From positions 1-60,403 of the forward strand of contig CAZUXY010000030.1 of NCBI GenBank assembly GCA_964624235.1: a stretch of 60,403 nt of DNA, given 5' to 3'. Below, piece after piece: positions 59,334 to 60,403 of this stretch. This DNA comes from CAZUXY01 sp964624235. GTDB taxonomy: Bacteria; Spirochaetota; UBA4802; UBA5368. How positions within the stretch are numbered: position 1 is the first letter of the stretch; the number at the start of each line of letters is the position of its first letter. The translations under genes were made by a program, and so were the position numbers. The notes beneath the pieces are model-generated. The model saw nothing but the letters and a program-made list of their open reading frames with translations, had not been told where the DNA came from and did not search any database.

Positions 59334-60104
59334 ATGTGGATAAAGGTGTTTCAAACAGCAGTATTGTTTTTTCTGGTTGTTGCGGGCGTTGCGTGTGTCC
59401 GGGCGGCCGACGGATATGTGTACGGTGAGAAGGTACGTATGCGCCGTAGCGCCTCGATCAACAGCGATATCATAACCACCGTGGACACCGGTGTGCCCTT
59501 CAGAATTTTAGAAACCACCACCGCGAGGGATACCCTTTCCAGACCGGGATGGGGGTATTTATGGTACCGGTTGGCTCTGCCCACCGGTGTACAGGGGTGG
59601 ATGTACGGTGAATTCGTGTATCTGCTGGAGAAGAAACCCGAAAAAAACATTTTCTACTCGAAGGGGAGTGAGGAAAAACTCCGGAAAAGGGAACTCAGGA
59701 TCGACGGCGGTGTCTATACGTTTGTGGTTGCGGTCGAACCGGCCTATCCCGTGTATGAAAAGGATAAGGGACTTACCGGTTCCGCCGTACACGGCCTGCC
59801 GTTGTTTCTCCGCAGGGGTTCATCAGGTGCGCTTCCGCTCATGGTTGTACTGGATGAAATCCCCTTCCTGATATTCCGCGAGCACATGCCCGCCCGTTAC
59901 TGGTACCGGCTTATAAACAGCGAAGGGGTAGGAGAAAAAATCGACTCAATAGAACCGGTTGTATATCGCGGGAAACAATCACTGAAGATAATTATCGCGT
60001 TTATCAGCCAGACAGGCGGGGGTACCTATCACCTCATCGCCGTTCCTGAACAGGACAGGTTCAGGATAGCGGAATACCGTTTTCTCACGGGATTACCCTA
60101 TTGA
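59334..60104 (+). CDS. Secreted SH3b-domain protein
   Basis: The 256-residue protein has a signal peptide (VFQTAVLFFLVVAGVACV) and a bacterial SH3-like domain at ~28-100 (YVYGEKVRMRRSASINSDIITTVDTG...GVQGWMYGEFV). The Cys at ~22 (GVACVRAAD) is not a clean lipobox. The C-terminal ~140 residues match no family I know. SH3b domains bind peptidoglycan or envelope ligands. GGAGG six bases before ATG 59334 fixes the start. Confidence 0.75.
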   Translation: MWIKVFQTAVLFFLVVAGVACVRAADGYVYGEKVRMRRSASINSDIITTVDTGVPFRILETTTARDTLSRPGWGYLWYRLALPTGVQGWMYGEFVYLLEKKPEKNIFYSKGSEEKLRKRELRIDGGVYTFVVAVEPAYPVYEKDKGLTGSAVHGLPLFLRRGSSGALPLMVVLDEIPFLIFREHMPARYWYRLINSEGVGEKIDSIEPVVYRGKQSLKIIIAFISQTGGGTYHLIAVPEQDRFRIAEYRFLTGLPY

Positions 60105-60128
60105 CGATGATAGACGTGGTTTGCCCGG

Positions 60129-60290
60129 TCACCGCTCCATGATGAACTTATTAATAAGAAACTCCGTCTGCATGGGGGTGAGATCGAATTTCTGGCTGGC
60201 CGTTTCTATCAGTTTGGATTTGTCCGCACCCGGGTTGTCCTTGAGCTCGGTGCCTATAAACCGAATAGCATCTTCAATAGATTTATTCAT
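60129..60290 (-). CDS. Small helical hypothetical protein
   Basis: The 53-residue frame begins MNKSIEDAIRFIGTELK and ends KFIMER. It is helical and charged, with no Cys or TM segment. GAGAGG seven bases before the ATG supports translation. It lies between the SH3b gene (convergent) and another minus-strand gene end. I recognise no family. Confidence 0.55.
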   Translation of the reverse strand: MNKSIEDAIRFIGTELKDNPGADKSKLIETASQKFDLTPMQTEFLINKFIMER

Positions 60291-60335
60291 AACAGCCTCT
60301 CATCGGGTTTATCAACAGTCGAAACCGTTGCTTCA

Positions 60336-60403
60336 CTAAAGCGCCCTCATTTCCTCTGGCTTCAAAAGACGTTCATCCCTTGATTTCAACACCCTGTCGA
60401 TCA
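60336..60403 (-). CDS. C-terminal end of a gene entering from the right edge
   Basis: A minus-strand frame enters from the edge and ends ...DERLLKPEEMRAL followed by TAG at 60338-60336. Only 22 residues are visible, so neither the family nor the reality of the gene is certain. The short gap to the next minus-strand gene suggests an operon. Confidence 0.35.
   Translation of the reverse strand, partial: IDRVLKSRDERLLKPEEMRAL

Noticed and set aside
1..60403. tRNA, rRNA or CRISPR features
   Set aside because: No T-loop-like GGTTCGAATCC segment with a matching cloverleaf, rRNA signature or spaced repeat array was seen by eye. A small RNA gene could still have been missed.

Overview
The window is about 60 kb of GC-rich bacterial chromosome with dense genes on both strands. 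I see no rRNA, tRNA, transposase, phage gene or CRISPR array. The mix suggests a free-living, largely anaerobic Gram-negative bacterium, and a spirochaete-like lineage (Spirochaetota) is my best guess. It includes a GAF/SpoIIE-type phosphatase, lipoproteins, a LamG/FN3 surface protein, a GH57 plus DUF4912 pair, FolE2, glycyl-radical and Fe-S enzymes, PadR and MarR regulators and two MarC proteins. That assignment is inference, because no phylogenetic marker could be searched.

Layout. 0-8.8 kb: a partial GAF/PP2C phosphatase coupled to an M23 peptidase, a flavin-type PNPOx protein, an ICMT-like methyltransferase, an MBL hydrolase, an alpha/beta hydrolase, an MFS transporter and MarC. 9-19 kb: a ten-gene catabolic cluster on one strand. 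It holds two creatinase-like M24 hydrolases, one of them fused to a Gfo/Idh/MocA dehydrogenase, an SCP2 protein, a divergent beta-keto-acid cleavage enzyme, an SDR, a FadR-type GntR regulator, an extended SDR, a KDG-kinase-like PfkB kinase and a GPH symporter. A TGGT-N3-ACCA operator next to a promoter precedes the first gene. Together these read as uptake, oxidation, hydrolysis, C-C cleavage and phosphorylation of an unknown sugar- or amino-containing compound. This is the best candidate for an undescribed system. A transglutaminase-like protein and another SDR converge on it.

20-30 kb: small secreted Cys-rich proteins, a processive GT2, a DUF3795 protein, a lipase-like hydrolase, a LytS-type histidine kinase, a second MarC protein, an unknown 340-residue protein and an M81 lipoprotein. 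30-41 kb: an anaerobic redox region. It contains a MarR gene with a 29-bp inverted repeat at its promoter, two paralogous wHTH/Fe-S proteins, an orphan glycyl radical enzyme with eliminase-type motifs, a YgiQ radical SAM protein, and a PadR / ferredoxin-nitroreductase / Fe-S operon.

41-46 kb: recA, map, a lower-GC vapBC module followed by a PIN remnant, and folE2 coupled to a 34-residue Cys-rich ORF. 46-60 kb: asnS, rpiB, a LamG/FN3 protein, a protein fusing two cyclic-nucleotide-binding domains to a GH15-like toroid, pcnB/cca, an SDR, an AAA ATPase, GH57 plus DUF4912, an MDR relic, a DUF2461 protein and an SH3b protein. Alpha-glucan metabolism under cyclic-nucleotide control is a plausible theme for 48-58 kb.
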